Positions 63,759 to 64,000 of a DNA stretch of 64,000 nt are shown piece after piece (the first letter of the stretch is position 1; each line of letters opens with the position of its first letter). The notes beneath the pieces were generated by a model. The model searched no databases. It was not told where the DNA came from and saw only the letters and a program-made list of their open reading frames with translations. Where the stretch lies: positions 1 to 64,000 of the forward strand of contig CAVEQS010000009.1 of assembly GCA_963618015.1 (NCBI GenBank), read 5' to 3'. Position numbers and translations under genes: made by a program. This DNA is from Apopatocola sp963618015 (GTDB lineage: Bacteria > Bacillota > Clostridia > Oscillospirales > Oscillospiraceae).

Positions 63759-64000
63759 AAAATGCACGTATCCGCCGCCGTATTTCGGCCATTGCCTTAA
63801 ACGCGCTCATCGCCATCCTCGCCATACTGTGGCTCGTGCCGGTGTTCTGGCTGATCGTTTCGTCCTTCCGCGCCGAGCAGGGCGCCTATACGCCCTATCT
63901 CTGGCCGAAGGCGTTCACCTTTGATAATTATATCCGCCTGTTCACCGACCGGCGGCTGTTCGATTTCCCACGCTGGCTCGGCAACACGCTCTTCGTCGCC
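63755..64000 (+). CDS. MalG-like sugar permease (partial, runs off the window)
   Basis: N-terminal 82 residues of the second CUT1 permease: basic start KNARIRRRISAIALNALIAI, first membrane helix with LWLVPVFWLIVSSFR, then FTFDNYIRLFTD typical of MalG-type proteins. The ATG overlaps the stop of the MalF-like frame (ATGA), and AAGGAGG precedes it. The gene continues beyond the window. Confidence 0.9.
   Translation, partial: MKNARIRRRISAIALNALIAILAILWLVPVFWLIVSSFRAEQGAYTPYLWPKAFTFDNYIRLFTDRRLFDFPRWLGNTLFVA

Overview
The window looks like the replication-origin region of a GC-rich, spore-forming member of the Clostridia. The best guess is an Oscillospiraceae/Ruminococcaceae-type gut anaerobe; that placement is inferred from gene content, not from a marker phylogeny. 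Supporting signs are a GerA-type germinant receptor operon, the germination protease Gpr, RemB between recF and gyrB, Firmicutes-type dnaA-dnaN-recF-gyrB-gyrA order, consensus parS sites, FeoAB, and strong GC-rich third-position codon use.

Layout. 1-3.8 kb: gerA-gerC-gerB germinant receptor operon. 4.0-6.0 kb: a PhoP/PhoR-like two-component system. 6.1-7.5 kb: a HAD phosphatase and a Phd/RelE-type toxin-antitoxin pair. 7.6-10 kb: a second two-component system with a small PepSY-like target. 10-14 kb: MATE exporter, AIM24-family protein, asnS. 14.3-25.4 kb (minus strand): dnaA-dnaN-recF-remB-gyrB-gyrA-(SHOCT protein)-rnhA-ABC exporter, with DnaA-box clusters flanking dnaA. 25.6-28.1 kb: pstCAB. 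28.3-35.9 kb: a shortened PsuG-like protein, a PDZ membrane protein, mfd, a PrsA-like foldase. 36-41.1 kb: XRE and SLOG genes, a DtxR-family regulator and a feo iron-uptake locus. 41.3-46.1 kb: nucleotidyltransferase, MsmX-type ATPase, glyA, galE. 46.2-50.1 kb: a large RND exporter. 50.4-53.6 kb: TRAP-TAXI transporter. 53.9-60.8 kb: lipid kinase, rpsT, gpr, two parS sites, parA-parB, serS, a degenerate metallo-beta-lactamase-fold protein, GtrA. 61-64 kb: a carbohydrate ABC importer (binding protein, first permease split by a frameshift, second permease running off the end).

How parts connect. The phosphate-type regulator at 4.0 kb and pstCAB at 25.6 kb, 21 kb apart, carry upstream TTTACA-type direct repeats with the same 7-11-23 bp spacing, so they probably form one Pho regulon. 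The second two-component system and its downstream PepSY gene share a matching 37-bp promoter region. The feo promoter carries three GTTAG-type palindromes beside a DtxR-family gene. The sugar importer at 61 kb has no ATPase gene in view, and the MsmX-type ATPase at 42-43 kb could serve it; both have LacI/CcpA-like palindromes at their promoters.

The most unusual feature is a family of intergenic inverted-repeat elements of about 50-130 bp, present at 14 places plus one remnant. They usually directly follow a stop codon, and their hairpin arms change sequence while keeping base pairing. No tRNA, rRNA, CRISPR array or insertion sequence was recognised.
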